A stretch of DNA of 64,000 bases from Terfezia claveryi (taxonomy: Eukaryota; Ascomycota; Pezizomycetes; Pezizales; Pezizaceae): assembly GCA_015179025.1 (NCBI GenBank), contig WHUX01000102.1:62001-126000 (forward strand), given 5' to 3'. This document shows, piece by piece, positions 1 through 11,229 of the stretch. Within the stretch, counting starts at the first letter, position 1; the number at the start of each line of letters is the position of its first letter. Position numbers and translations under genes: made by a program. The notes beneath the pieces were generated by a model. The model was not told where the DNA came from. It did not search any database and saw only the letters and a program-made list of their open reading frames with translations.

Positions 1-1
1 G

Positions 2-1252
2 GTTGCAGGTCACCCTGGAGTGGCCAAAACGTTAGAGCTTCTGGCCAGGGAGAACACATGGATTGACCAACGGAAGGACGTGGAGTGGTACGTACGGAAC
101 TGCCACGTTTGCAAGCATGCTAAGCCTGTCCGCCACGCCCCGTATGGGACCCTGAAACCTCTGGATATCCCTGATTGGCCGTGGCTGCACCTGACCATGG
201 ATTTCGTGACTGGATTGCCGTAAGACTCGGGATTCTACGCCATCTTGATGGTGGTAGATCGGTTGACGAAAATGAGGCATGTTATACCTTGCCGGGATAC
301 CTGTTCTGCTCAGGAGCTGGCCAACCTCTACCTCAACAACGTGTTCCGGTACCACGGGCTCCCCGAATCCATTGTGTCCGACCGTGGCCCTCAGTTCACC
401 TCGGACTTTTGGAGAGCCTTCTGCGAGCTTCTAGGGATTAGAGTGCGTTTGTCAACAGCATATCACCCCCAGACGGACGGCCAATCGGAGAGGATGAATG
501 CCATTATGGAGCAATATCTGCAGGCCTTTGTCAATTACCAGCAGGATAACTGGGTTTCGTTGCTGGCCACCTGCGAGTTTGCCGCGAACAACCAGTTCTC
601 GGAATCCTCCAAAACCTCGCCTTTCCTGGCTAACTACGGTTGGCACCCCCGGTTCGTGGATGCCCTGGCGCCCCTGCAAAAAGCCCACCCCCCAGCTAAG
701 GAGTTCGCGGTTGAAATCGCTGAACTCCACCATACCCTGAAAGCTGAGCTTGGATATGCGCAAGCTAGGCAAGCCGAGTATGCCAATAGATCACGGTTGC
801 CGGCCCCCAGATATCAGCCAGGTGACAAGGTATGGCTCTCCAGCCGGCACTTCCGAACAGAACGTCCCTCCCGCAAGCTGGATTATAAATTCCTGGGCCC
901 CTTTGAGGTATTGGCAGCTGTGGGAACTCATACCTATCGATTGAGGTTTCCCAAAGACATCAAATGGCACCCGGTTGTTCATGTCTCCGAGATCGAGCCC
1001 GCTGCCGCGGATGACTCTCTCCCAGGACAGGAACACCCCCCACCCCCTCCAGTGGTTATCGAAGGTGAAGAGGAATGGGAGGTAGAGGAAGTGCTGGACT
1101 CGCGGAGGAGGTACGGGCATCTGCAGTACAAGGTTAAGTGGCTAGGGGACGAGGAGGCTACCTGGCAACCCGCCGAAGATCTGGAGAACGCACAGGACTT
1201 GGTCACCCTATTCCACCAGCGTTACCTCCAGAAGCCTCGCCCCGCCCAATGA
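2..1252 (+). pseudogene. Gypsy pol C-terminus: integrase and chromodomain, one stop
   Basis: The open frame runs in from the left edge. The HHCC zinc-binding part ends with C-H-V-C near 110. The integrase core follows, with D in LTMDFVTGLP, D in SDRGPQFTSDFW and E in the HPQTDGQSERMN motif. Next come a GPF/Y module (LGPFEVLAAVG) and a C-terminal chromodomain (WEVEEVLDSRR through YKVKWLG to WQPAEDL), which in this class directs integration to marked chromatin. One in-frame TAA at 221-223 interrupts it; the related copy has GAG at the same place, so two bases changed and this is not a RIP-type change. The frame is otherwise intact to the TGA at 1250. The integrase cannot be made whole unless the stop is read through. 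Confidence 0.92.
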
Positions 1253-1344
1253 TGTTCTTGTCGTCCAGGAATTGGTTATTAGGGTTGTCGTACTTCCGGC
1301 GTTGGGGTTGTGTTGTGGGATACTGGTTGCTGGTCTTATTCGCC

Positions 1345-1380
1345 TGTTTTGTTTGTTTGTTTGTTTGTTTGTTTGTTTTT
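1345..1380 (+). repeat. TTTG microsatellite
   Basis: About seven GTTT units in a row lie between the pol stop codon and the polypurine tract of Gypsy copy 1. Confidence 0.9.
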
Positions 1381-1437
1381 GCCTTGCCTTTCGCCTTGTC
1401 TTTCGTCGCTGGGGCTCCGAGCCTAAAGGGGGGATAG

Positions 1438-1902
1438 TGTCACAACCGTCCCTTCCCAGCCTGGTACGTTATTACTGTTATTTCCTATTGAATATTGCGG
1501 TTATCTCAGTTCCTGAGATAAGGGGTCTCGGGAACCTTATTCCTTCCGGTAGCCTTGGCTAGGAAGGAAGCCTGCCTGTATATATAGCTTGCTCTCCCCG
1601 CCCTCTCGTTGGATTCCCATCCAACATCTTGTATATCCAATACAGGGCCTTGCTTCTCTCCACGTTGGTGCATCTCCCTTGTGCACCTCCTTGTCTCGCC
1701 TCGACTCTGCAGCCCTGCTGCCCACCCCGCGACCCTCCTGTCCTTGCCTTGCCTCGCCTTGTGTTTGCAGCCTAGCTGCCTCCCTTGACACACGCGGCAA
1801 CTGCTTCTGCGTGTCTCGTGCCCCTTGCCCTCTGCCCCTCTTGCCTCTTGCCCTTGCCCCGGCGTACCCCTTGGTCGCCTTGCCCCCAGAGCTGTCGTTA
1901 CA
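1438..1902 (+). repeat. 3' LTR of Gypsy copy 1 (465 bp)
   Basis: It starts TGTCACAACC directly after the polypurine tract and ends GTTACA. It carries a TATA-like TATATATAG near 1579, suited to the LTR promoter, and a C/T-rich 3' half. The end was set by comparison with the LTRs of the second element, which end CTCGTTATA. Confidence 0.88.
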
Positions 1903-2019
1903 GCATGCCTAATATTTTGATACCTATCTGCCAGATCAGCTGCTGAAATATATTCCTTACTAGCTATCCAGTCCAATATTGCTTTGATATTTAGTATGGG
2001 TGTTTTATCTTTCTGCACT
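1903..2019 (-). pseudogene. Reverse transcriptase fragment of an older Gypsy element
   Basis: Read on the minus strand this short island encodes a stretch matching the RT region from the KDKTP-like segment to the ISAADLADRYQNIR segment, the counterpart of the usual K-x-DL-x-x-GYHQIR motif. It continues exactly in frame from the fragment at 8186-9470 once the plus-strand element and one copy of the GCACT duplication are removed. The catalytic part of RT, beyond position 1903, is cut off by the LTR of copy 1. Confidence 0.85.
2015..2019. repeat. Target site duplication GCACT (left)
   Basis: GCACT directly precedes the 5' LTR and is repeated at 8186-8190 directly after the 3' LTR. Confidence 0.93.
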
Positions 2020-2540
2020 TGTCACAACGGCATGCTTAGTTGTCTTTGTCAGCACCTGTGCCGCAGGTGATGGGTTATTGCTATTCTGCTTGGCTCCCGA
2101 GATAGGGATCTCGGAAAGCTTATTCCTTTTGTTGCCCTAGCCCGAAATCATGTATATATAGCCCCTATCCCTCATACTATCATTGGATTCCCATCCAACA
2201 TCTTGTATACCCAATACAGGACCTTGCTTCTCCCAGTACTTGTGCACCTCTTTTGTGTATATCCTTGTCTTGTACAAACAACTCTGCAGCACAGCTGCCT
2301 CCCTTGACATACGCGGCAACTGCCTCCATGTGTCTCATGTCCGTTGCCCTCTGCCTCTCTTGCCTCTTGCCCTTGCCCCCCATCTCAGCCTTACTCTAGT
2401 CACACACATTGCATTCCTATGTGTGTCTTACCCTAGCCTTTCCCCAGATCACACATATAAGGCTCCTACATGTGCAATTCCCTCTTGCTACTGCCCCGGC
2501 ATACTCTTTAGTCGCCTTGTCCCCCAGAGCCCTCGTTATA
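2020..2540 (+). repeat. 5' LTR of copy 2 (521 bp)
   Basis: It runs from TGTCACAACGG to CTCGTTATA, with a TATATATAG box near 2154. It has one CACCTGTGCCGCAGGTGATGG segment where the 3' LTR has two. Confidence 0.92.
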
Positions 2541-2571
2541 CTATGTTGGATCTTTCAGACCAACTGGTACG

Positions 2572-3702
2572 ATGTCTGTGAACATTCCACTACCCACTGA
2601 TAGATTCACAGTCTAGAAGGTGACTCCGATTCCATCAGATCCGACAGAACTATCAGCACACTGAAGAACTGTGATCGAAATATTCACAGAGACTTATGCC
2701 ATTAGCGAACAATAAGGAGCAGACCTTCAGAAAGCCGAAAAGCGAATCCGAGAAGCCAAAGATGAAATAACCCTCCTTCCAAAAGATGCAGCAGAGGATA
2801 GGATAACAATTCGGAGACTAACTCATGCCTTGGACCTGGCTGACGGTCCAAAGAACCAGAAAACACAAGACCTAACAACCCCACCCAAGTTTAATAGGGA
2901 TTGGGGCTGGTTACGAGCATGTAAGAACTCTGTGCAAATAAAACTCTCTAGGGACTCGGCGAAGTTCCCCACTATCTACCACCAGCTCTTATACATCTAT
3001 GGCCTCCTGGAGAGTAAGGCCATAGACCAGGTACAGCCCTTCATTAAGGCAATAGGGATTGATCTGGTAGATATCCCGGCACTAATGGCAATCTTGGACT
3101 GAGCCTTCGGGGACCTGGATCCTAAAGAAACTGCTAGTAGGACCCTGCGAGACTTCAAACAAAAACATAATGAACTGTCAACCTATGTTGTAGAGTTCTC
3201 CAGGCTGACAGCAGACCTCAATTGTAATGACGAAGCCAAGCTCGACTAGTTCAAAGACTGGCTTACCTTCGAGCTAAAAAAGGCTCTAGTCTACTGCCCA
3301 TTGACTAAGACCCTAGAGGAACTTATCGAGGAAGCTAGCTGGGTGAAATAGCAGACAGCGGTACTAAGAGCCCCTCAAAAGACACTCCTAACCTTGAATC
3401 CTTGTACTCTTTTCTCGATAGCATGCACTCAACAACAACCAACACCGGTCAATAAGCCTGCATACCCCTCCCTGGTAGTGAGTGGGGCTGCCTCTATAAA
3501 CCTATCAGCAGGTAGACCTTGTCTTACCTAGGAGGAATGGGACTGTCGCTGCACTCAGGGTTTGTGTATTGCATATGAAAAGGGGGACCATTTCATTGCA
3601 GCCTGTCCCCTCTAGAAAAACCATTCGATGGCCACCTACGCTATCTCCGAATCTAGGATCGAAGAGGTAGATGAGTCGGGAAAAGCCCTGTCCCTTGCAT
3701 AG
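2572..3702 (+). pseudogene. Gypsy gag (capsid and zinc knuckle), many stops
   Basis: The reading frame starts with ATG at 2572, 32 bases after the LTR, and stays in one frame. The capsid-like part includes PPKFNRDWGWL and the later DFKQKHNELSTYVVEFSRLT segment, typical of retrotransposon gag. Near 3565-3615 is a nucleic-acid-binding zinc knuckle of C-x2-C-x4-H-x4-C type, but the second cysteine is tyrosine (TGT or TGC to TAT). In-frame stops lie at the positions reading V*K, H*RT, Q*G, D*AF, LD*F, K*QT and others; most are TAG, as from CAG or TGG. The last frame-1 stop before the protease frame becomes the only open one is TAG at 3700, which may or may not be the original gag end. Confidence 0.85.
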
Positions 3703-6700
3703 TCACTGACACTAGCAAGGGACCTGCATTAGGTCACCTGTCTTTGTCATCTTTTTTTGTTCCTTCTATGTCTATTGACGAGTCTCACCTATTTGGTGAG
3801 TATTTTGTTGTACTTATCACGATATCCTTTAATAGTAAAACACTCGTTACATCAGCTCTCATAGACTGTGGAGCCTCAGGAATTGCCTTCATCGACTAGA
3901 CCTTTGTCAGTAAGCATGCTATACCCACCTCTAAGCTCAAAACCTCCCACCTCCTTGATGTTATTAATGGCCAACCTATCTCTTCTGGAGCCATCACCGA
4001 TATCGCATGTACCCCTACCCAGATTGGGGACCACTCCGAAAGCATCCCTATGTTTGTTACAAAGCTCAAGTACCCAATTGTCCTCGAAATCCCATAGCTT
4101 AGAATGCATGATGTATCAGTCAGCTTTGGCTCTTATACTCTATAGTTCAATAGCCCTTACTGCAAAAACCACTGTGGAAATCTGAAAGCCACTACCACTA
4201 GATTATGTACATTACCACCCCCTATTATCTACCCATCCCAAGTGGTGAATTTGATAGAACACCTTAACACCACTGTCCCCTCCATTCCCACTGTTACTCT
4301 TGTTCCTCCAATGTCCCTCACCAAACCACTAGATATTAACTTCATTGGAGCAGGGGCTTTCACTCATCTTACTGAAAGGTATAAGCTCAAGGCCCATACC
4401 CTTGCAATTTATGAGATCAATTTGGAGATTAACAAGACAAGGTCTAAAGATGAGTGGAAATCCCTGGTTCCAGAAGAATACTACAAGTTCATTGACCTAT
4501 TGTCGGAAAAAGCAGCAGAGAAGCTGGTCCCCCATAGACTATATGACTACATGATTCCACTAATAGAAGGTAAAACCCCTCCCTATGGGCCCCTCTATAG
4601 AATGTCCCGTATGGAGCTGGAAGGCTTAAAGAAATACTTGGAAGAAAACCTTAACAAGAGCTTCATTTGCCATAGCTCCTCACCAGCAGGTGCTGTAGTA
4701 CAGTTTGTAAAGAAATCGGATAGCTCCCTTCGATTGTGTGTTGATTATCGTGGCCTGAACAAAATAACGGTTAAAAACAGATACCTCCTACCTCTGATTC
4801 AGGAGACATTAGCCAGGCTTTCCAAAGCAAAATGGTTTACCAAATTGGACATGCGAGGGGTGTACAACTTAGTACAAATCGCTGAAGGGAATGAGTAGAA
4901 AACGGCCTTCCAGATATGTTATGGCCACTTCGAGTACAATGTTATGCCCTTTGGCCTAACCAATGCCCCTACCTCCTTCCAGCACTTCATCAATAATACC
5001 TTATGGGACTTTCTGGATGTGTTCTGTATAGTTTACCTCGATGATATCTTAATTTATTCAGATACTCTAGCAAAGCAAAAGATTCATGTCTGGCAAGTAT
5101 TGGAGAAGCTGGAGCAAGCTAGGTTGTACCTCAAGCCCGAGAAATGCGAGTTCCATATACAGGAGGTTAAGTATCTAGGGTAGATCATTACCACGAAAGG
5201 TATTAGAATGGACCCCGCCAAGGTCACTGCTATTCAAGAATGGGAAATCCCAGCAAATCTTAAGGATGTTCATGCCTTCTTGAGATTCGCCAACTTTTAC
5301 CGATGGTTCATTTTAGGATATTCCAAGATTGTAGCCCCCCTCACAACCCTGACCAAAAAAGACTGGTGATTGTACTGGAGTCCAAAAGCCCAATCCGCCT
5401 TCCAGAACCTCAAGGAAGCCTTCTGCTTAGCACCCCTACTGGCTTACTTTGATCCCGATAGTGAGTGTATCATGGAAACGGATTCCTCTGACTATATCTC
5501 CACTGGAATCATGTCCCAGTATGTCAATGGAGTCCTTCACCTGGTAGCTTATTTCTCCAAAAAACACTCCCTAGCGGAGTGTAATTATGAGATCTATAAT
5601 AAGGAATTAATAGCCATTGTCCGAGCTTTTGAGGAATGGAGGCCTCACCTGGAGTTAGCTAAGGGAATTATCGAGGTGCTATCTGATCATAAGAATCTTG
5701 TGTACTTCACCACCACTTAGCTGCTAAACCGATAGTAGGCTAGGTGGTCAGAGTTCTTATCTCGATTCAACTTCAAGATCAAGTATCAGCCTGGAAAAGA
5801 TGGGGTTAAGCCAGACGCACTGACTAGGAGATCAGGAGATCTCCCTAAAGGGGTGGATGAAAGGCTGAAGTACCAAAATTAGGTGGTACTGAAACTTGAA
5901 AATCTCGAAAATCTCTACCTGGTGGCCAATAGCCTTGCTGCTGATGCTCATGTAGAAGCTGGACCGGACCCTGGAGTGGACCTCCTTCAGTAGGTGTGGC
6001 AGGCTTATGTGGAGGACCCTCTGGTTAGAGATATAATCACCGTGGTAGAATCTAGACAGCGTCACCACGCGAAGATTTCTCTCATGGAATGCTCGATCCA
6101 AGACGGCCTCCTCTACCACCTAGACTACCTCTATATTTCTGCAGACAACAAGCTCCGCCTAAGGATAATTAATGAGCACCATGATACCTTAGCCGCTGGC
6201 CACCCTAGAGTAGCTAAAACCCTAGAGCTGCTAGCCAGGCAATACACCTGGATCAATCGGTGGAATGATGTGGAAAGGTATGTGTGGAACTGCTATACCT
6301 GTAGACGGTTGAAGCCTACTCACCATGCCCCCTATAGAACCTTGAAGCCCCTGAAAATCCCGGATCGGCCCTGGCAACACCTGACTATAGACTTCGTAAC
6401 TAGGTTGCCGGAGGACTCAGAATTTGATGCTATCCTGATAGTAGTGGATCGGCTGACGAAGATGAGGTATGTTATACCTTGCTGGGACACCTGCTCCACC
6501 TCAGAGCTAGCCAACCTCTACCTCAACAACGTGTTCTGGCATCATGGCTTACCCGAATTGATTGTGTCCAATCGCAGCCCCTAGTTCACCTCAGAGTTCT
6601 GGGAAGCATTCTGCGAGCTTTTGGGGATCAAAGTATGCCTGTCAACAACTTACCACCCCTAGACGGATTGCCAATCGGAAAGAATGAATGCTATAATAGA

Positions 6701-7445
6701 ATAGTATCTACGGACCATTGTTAATTACTAGCAAAACAACTGGGTTTCATTGCTAGCGACCTGCGAATTCATTGCCAACAACCAATTCTCAGAGTCCTCG
6801 AAAACCTCCCCTTTCCTGACCAACTATGGATGGCACTCACTATTTATAGGCTCACTGGCCCCACTGCAGAAAGCAAAGGACAATGCCCCAGCCAAGAAGT
6901 TCGCCACCGAGATTGCTGAACTTCACTCAACCTTGAAAGCCAAGCTGGAATATACTTTAGCTAGACAGGCTGAATACACAAATAGATCTAGGTTGCCAGC
7001 CCCGAAATATCAGCCAGGAGACAAGGTATGGCTTTCTAGTTGCCATTTCTATACAGAACAACTATTATGCAAACTGGATTACAAGTTCTTAAGTCCATAG
7101 GAGGTATTAAGGAGCATGGGCACTCATGCTTACTGGCTAAAGTTCCCTAAGGATATCAAGCGCCATCCTGTCATTCATGTCTCCGAAATCGGGCCTGCTG
7201 CAGATGACCCTCTCCCAGCACAGAAACACCCCTCACCTCCTCCAGTGGTTATCGAAGGTGAAGAGAAATGGAAGTTGGAGGAAGTGCTAGACTCATGAAA
7301 GTGGTACGGGCATCTGCAGTACAAGGTTAAATAGGTAGGGGATGAGGAGGCTACCTAGCCCACCACTGAGGACTTGGGAAATGCTCCGGATCTGGTCTCC
7401 CTGTTCAATGAGCAATACTCAAGGAAGCCCCGTCCTGTTGAGTAA
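3681..7445 (+). pseudogene. Gypsy pol (PR-RT-RH-IN-chromodomain), RIP-type stops
   Basis: It has one frame throughout, shifted -1 from gag and overlapping it. The aspartic protease has LIDCGAS near 3858. RT has LRLCVDYRG, TKLDMRGVYN and the catalytic YLDDIL near 5034. RNase H has METDSSDY near 5472. Integrase has CYTCRR, the first acidic residue in LTIDFVTRLP, and two altered motifs where copy 1 is intact. The chromodomain is near 7260-7400. Internal stops include NE*KTAF (TGG to TAG), NR**ARW and SP*FTS (CAG to TAG, with CAG in copy 1), HP*TD, E*YL, NY*QN, K*VGDE and AT*PT. No indels are needed to follow the frame. One stop (SP*EVL near 7098) is not explained by a single transition. Confidence 0.93.
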
Positions 7446-7638
7446 TCTCCCCATATCTAAGTTAGGATTCCTGTCCTTATTCTTATTGTTGTTGTCTCTA
7501 TTATTACCTGCAATGAAGGTGATGGGTCTTTATTGTTGTTTAGAGTTGGGGTTCTCGTATTGTTATTTTCTGTATTGATTTGGCCAGTTGATATGTCTAA
7601 AGCCTTGTTGCTGGAGCTTTACCCTAAAGGGGGGATAG

Positions 7639-8185
7639 TGTCACAACGGCGTACTTAGTTGTCTTTGTCATCACCTATGCCGCAGGTAATGGGTTATCAC
7701 CTACGATGCAGGTGATAGGTTATTGCTATTCTGCTTAGCTCCTGAGATAGGGATCTCGGGAAGCTTATTCCTTTCATTGCCTAGGCCCAGAATCATGTAT
7801 ATATAGCTCCTATCTCTTGTACTGTCATTGGATCCCTATCCAACGTCTTGTATACCCAATACAGGATCATGCTTCTCCCAGCACTTGTGAACCTCCCTTG
7901 TGCACATCCTTGTCTCGTACAAACAACTCTGTAGTACAGCTGTCTCCCTTGACATATATGGCAACTGCCTCCCTATGTCTCGTGTCCCTTACCCTCTGCC
8001 TCTCTTGCCTCTTGCCCTTGCCCCCCATCTCAGCCTTCCCCTGGTCACACACATAGTGTTTCTACATGTGTCTTACCCTAGCCTTTCCCTAGATCACACA
8101 TGTAGTACTCTTACGTATGTAATTCCCTCTTGCCACTGCTCCAGAGTACCCCTTAGTCACCTTGTCCCCCAGAGCCCTCGTTATA
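7639..8185 (+). repeat. 3' LTR of copy 2 (547 bp)
   Basis: It begins TGTCACAACGGCG after the polypurine tract and ends CTCGTTATA. It is 26 bases longer than the 5' LTR, largely because of a tandem duplication near 7671-7725 (CACCTATGCCGCAGG then CACCTACGATGCAGG). Confidence 0.92.
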
Positions 8186-8190
8186 GCACT
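8186..8190. repeat. Target site duplication GCACT (right)
   Basis: It is the right-hand copy matching 2015-2019. Removing the element and one copy restores an open reading frame of the host element. Confidence 0.93.
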
Positions 8191-9470
8191 AGCTTATTTC
8201 TAGATATACAGTGTAGCAAGAATCTGGCCTGTTGCTTGCCATTTTTGTCTAAATCTCTTTTAGGCTAGGTAAACATGAGGATACTATTTAGTGAACTAGA
8301 TGGTACTATTCTACCAGACTCTAGCTCAGTCCTCATTTTCTCTGTTACTTAATTCAAGAACCTTGTATAATTTGTGTAGTATGTAGGTTCCCAAGTTGCA
8401 CCATCAGGAACTATGATTATATGTTGCATGATGTCATAAGGTTCTCTGATTGGTGGCAATGCAGTTGGTTTCTCCTTTGGGAATTGTTCAGGGAATTCCT
8501 CAAATATATTAAACTCCACTTCTTCCAGATTAACTGTATTTGTAATAACTAGAGAGCTTCCATCATCTTCTAGCTCTGACCACTCTGATGAGTCAAACCA
8601 CTCCTGTGACCATTCTTGGTCTTCCTCTAGGTCTTCTGACAGATCATACTGTATCCAAGATATTGCTGGAGTTGGTTTTAGGTGGTATAGCAATCTACCT
8701 CCAACTTCAGTCAATATAGCATGTGGGTCTTCTTTATCATCCCAGTCTTCTTCTGTCCTGCCTATATTCATAGCTGCAGTAGTGACTCTTCTAAGTGTAT
8801 CCTTGGTTTTAAGTATATTGATGTCAATCCTTGTCCTGCCTGTGGGTTGTATAGTGATTGCATTATCTTTGACATTCATAATTACTTTATAATCCCTTAG
8901 TGCAGGTTCACCAAATATTATATCCTAGTCCTTCAGGTTGGCTATATAGAATGTCCTAGTTTCTTAGTATCCTTGTAGATTTACTATGACTGTTGCTGTA
9001 TTTGTCATTTGAGATCTGCTACCTTTAATTGCAGTTTCCAAAGGCTTCTTACTGATCTCTTTTAAGGGTATATTAAACAGCTGGCAGTAATTTACTGATA
9101 TCAGGTCTCCACCTGATGTGCATGGATTAAATAGTGTATAGGCAATATGTCCATTAATTTTAATTTCAGCTGTATTAGAAGTTCTATAGCTTTCTGGTAC
9201 TAAGAACTTCCTTATATCATTAGGATTTCTCATAACCTAGAGAGTAGCTGACTTTTATTGTTTCACATCAATCTCTTGATAAACTGTTTTCACCTTTTGT
9301 GGGGGCCATCAGTATTAGGCCTAAAAGGCTAGTAAGGAGGGAATCTCCTGGCTCCAGATCTAGATCCTATATATTGGTAAGCTGAAGATACCTTCCTATT
9401 AGGGCAGTCCCTAGAACTGTGACCTTTCTGACCACAGTGATAGCAGAACCCTGTCCTTATAGCTTCTTCC
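8186..9470 (-). pseudogene. Older Gypsy element: zinc knuckle, protease, start of RT
   Basis: On the minus strand, from high to low coordinates: a CCHC knuckle CYHCGQKGHSSRDC (about 9396-9440); a retropepsin-like segment in 8964-9233 with LFNPCTSGGDLIS, where the expected catalytic aspartate is asparagine; a spacer; and in 8349-8879 the acidic linker and the start of RT (EFPEQFPKEKPTALPP through YYTNYTRFLN). It runs on through one stop (TAA at 8344) and a PMF-like motif (ILMFT) to a point interrupted at 8186 by copy 2. RT resumes at 2019. The knuckle and the protease need a frameshift between them. It is a different family from copies 1 and 2, as the sequences do not match theirs. Confidence 0.82.
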
Positions 9471-10474
9471 TTTTTCTTCTTCTGTTCTACATAAGGTGTA
9501 TATTGGGAATCTAGGTTCCAAGTATCTCATTGCTTCCAATTCCAGTAGCCCTAATACCAACTCTATTTCTAGCTCTTTGTCCATTTCCCCCATCTCACCA
9601 TCCAGAGACTCCCCCTCCTCAAATCTTTTGGAAGTACTAGAAGCGGTACCAGTGACAGTGTTTACTGAGTCCAGGTATGCTAGACTGGTATATGATCATG
9701 TTTACTTAGAAGATCATGACTTCTTGAGCTTACGGGACTTGCTAGTCTACTTGGCATTGACCATTAATAATAAAAATTTAAATAAATTATATGTAGATTA
9801 TCTGAAAAAGTAGCTTACTAAGATATCTGTATTATACAGCTGAAAAAATTAGGCTGGTTAGTACTGAATATGCCTAATATAGAAGCAGAATATGTATTAC
9901 CATTTCAGTTATTCTGACACTTCTGTTCATACTAATGAATTTCTCAAGATAATATGGTAGTTTTCTAAACCATTCATCCTATTTACGAGGGTCAGATTGA
10001 GACTAATTCATCAATCTTGCAGATTGGTCAATCTGCTACTTAACTAATAGAGAGATAATGATTAGTATGTCAATGGATTTTCAATTGCAGATAGTTCAAT
10101 TTGGGACTGACCAATTTAATGAATCATGCAACCCTGCCCTGTTCAACTATAACTACTCACATATTTCAATGTAGGTATACAAACAATAATATATCTATTT
10201 CATATCTATTAAATTTCAATTCTGTGCATAATATTCCAGGATTCCAATCTGATACCTATCCATATACTAGTACACTGTAATGGGGTAATGGCTATGAGTA
10301 CTTCCAAGTAGCGCAGGCTATGAACTGTGGACTATAGTATAGAGATCCAATGACAAGGAGGAATGTATGTATTTAGCACTGCTAAGATATAGGATGTTGT
10401 GTGAAGAAAGAGAATACAAGTGAGTGGGATTAGGGAAGCTGATATAGGAATCTATCTCTGTGAGTTTACAACTA
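9471..10474. other. Degenerate, A/T-rich stretch
   Basis: 9471-9830 is probably the decayed gag of the older minus-strand Gypsy element; it has no stretch I could assign. 9831-10474 shows no convincing gene. Within it, 10121-10270 is one copy of a dispersed repeat also found at 25790-25980. Confidence 0.5.
10121..10270 (+). repeat. Dispersed repeat, copy 1
   Basis: Shared with 25800-25960 are AATCATGCAAC, a TGTAGGTAT...ACAAACAATA segment, ATATCTATTTCA, ATTAAATT, TGTGCATAAT and TCTAATACCTAT-like stretches in the same order. No coding content or terminal repeats were seen. It may be part of an old, unrecognised transposon. Confidence 0.6.
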
Positions 10475-10739
10475 CATCAGCAAAAAAAAATTTGTGTCAG
10501 GACGCACGACATCTTCATATGCGTCAGGTTGCTTCCCATTATTTAGGTGGTTGCGTCATATGCTTCCTGTCAGCCAGTTTGCATCCCATGCTTCCTATAC
10601 CTTCTGTAGAGACGTTGCATCCTCTGGCTTGCATATTGCATCCTATGCTTCCTGTTAGCCAGGTTGCATCTCGTGCTTCCTATTAGCAAGGCTGTGTCCC
10701 CTACTATTTATTTATTCACGGCCTCTATATATATATGAG

Positions 10740-10860
10740 TTCATACATTCATAGCCTTTGACTATATATGTATTTATACATATTTGGGGAGGCTACAAAT
10801 GCATGAATTAAAGGCCGCGAATGCACATATACATAGGGCACGAAAACATGAATTTAATAC
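10740..10860. repeat. Imperfect hairpin with the GCATTCGCGGC/TATATA motif
   Basis: ATACATTCATAGCC and GGCCGCGAATGCA face each other across a TATATATGTATTTATACATAT core. The same kind of motif makes up the minisatellites at 43640-44140 and 58340-59020. Confidence 0.5.
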
Positions 10861-11229
10861 ATGATAAATCTCATGTTTAAATATACTACATCCAGCTATT
10901 TCCTCCTCCGTACTAGATTGTTTATATAAGTAGAGGAGCTCTATTCGACGCCTTCTATAGAGCAGGTTCTTAGACAACTCCATGCAGATTCTAAGATAGC
11001 ACATGGAACAAGTTCTAAGACAGATTAAGGGGCTGGGGATCTCCAAGCCAGACTAGCAAATCCCCTATTTCAAAAGTGTGGCCGCCTGGGACTTAGAGGT
11101 TTTTTCCTGTCATGCCTTCCTAAGGCCACCGCACCATCATAGGGAGCTTGTTACAACGCTGATTTGTGGTCTCGTGAATGCAGATATTGAGGTTAATATG
11201 GTCATTGATATTGAAGGCTCTGTAGGTAG

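Larger units (their letters stand above)
1..1902 (+). mobile_element. Ty3/Gypsy chromovirus, 3' part (copy 1)
   Basis: This is the 3' end of an LTR retrotransposon whose 5' part lies left of the window. In order it has the end of pol (integrase and chromodomain), an untranslated stretch with a TTTG microsatellite, a polypurine tract (AAAGGGGGGATAG) and a 3' LTR. It belongs to the same family as the full element at 2020-8185: the proteins align through integrase and chromodomain and the LTRs share their start (TGTCACAAC) and their C/T-rich 3' half. It is far less mutated than that copy. The sequence just after the LTR (1903 onward) is the reverse transcriptase of an older element on the opposite strand, so copy 1 inserted into that element. 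Its target duplication cannot be checked because the 5' end is outside. Confidence 0.93.
2020..8185 (+). mobile_element. Complete Ty3/Gypsy element, RIP-damaged (copy 2)
   Basis: It is a 6166-bp element with LTRs at 2020-2540 and 7639-8185, gag, a single-frame pol in the order protease, RT, RNase H, integrase, chromodomain, and a polypurine tract (CCTAAAGGGGGGATAG) before the 3' LTR. Five-base target duplications GCACT flank it at 2015-2019 and 8186-8190. Gag stays in one frame and pol in another without indels, yet both carry many nonsense codons, nearly all explained by C:G to T:A change. The element cannot make its own proteins. It sits inside the RT of an older minus-strand Gypsy element. 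Confidence 0.96.

Noticed and set aside
1506..2018. 170-codon minus-strand frame
   Set aside because: Only its first about 38 codons are RT of the old Gypsy element; the rest runs into the LTR of copy 1.
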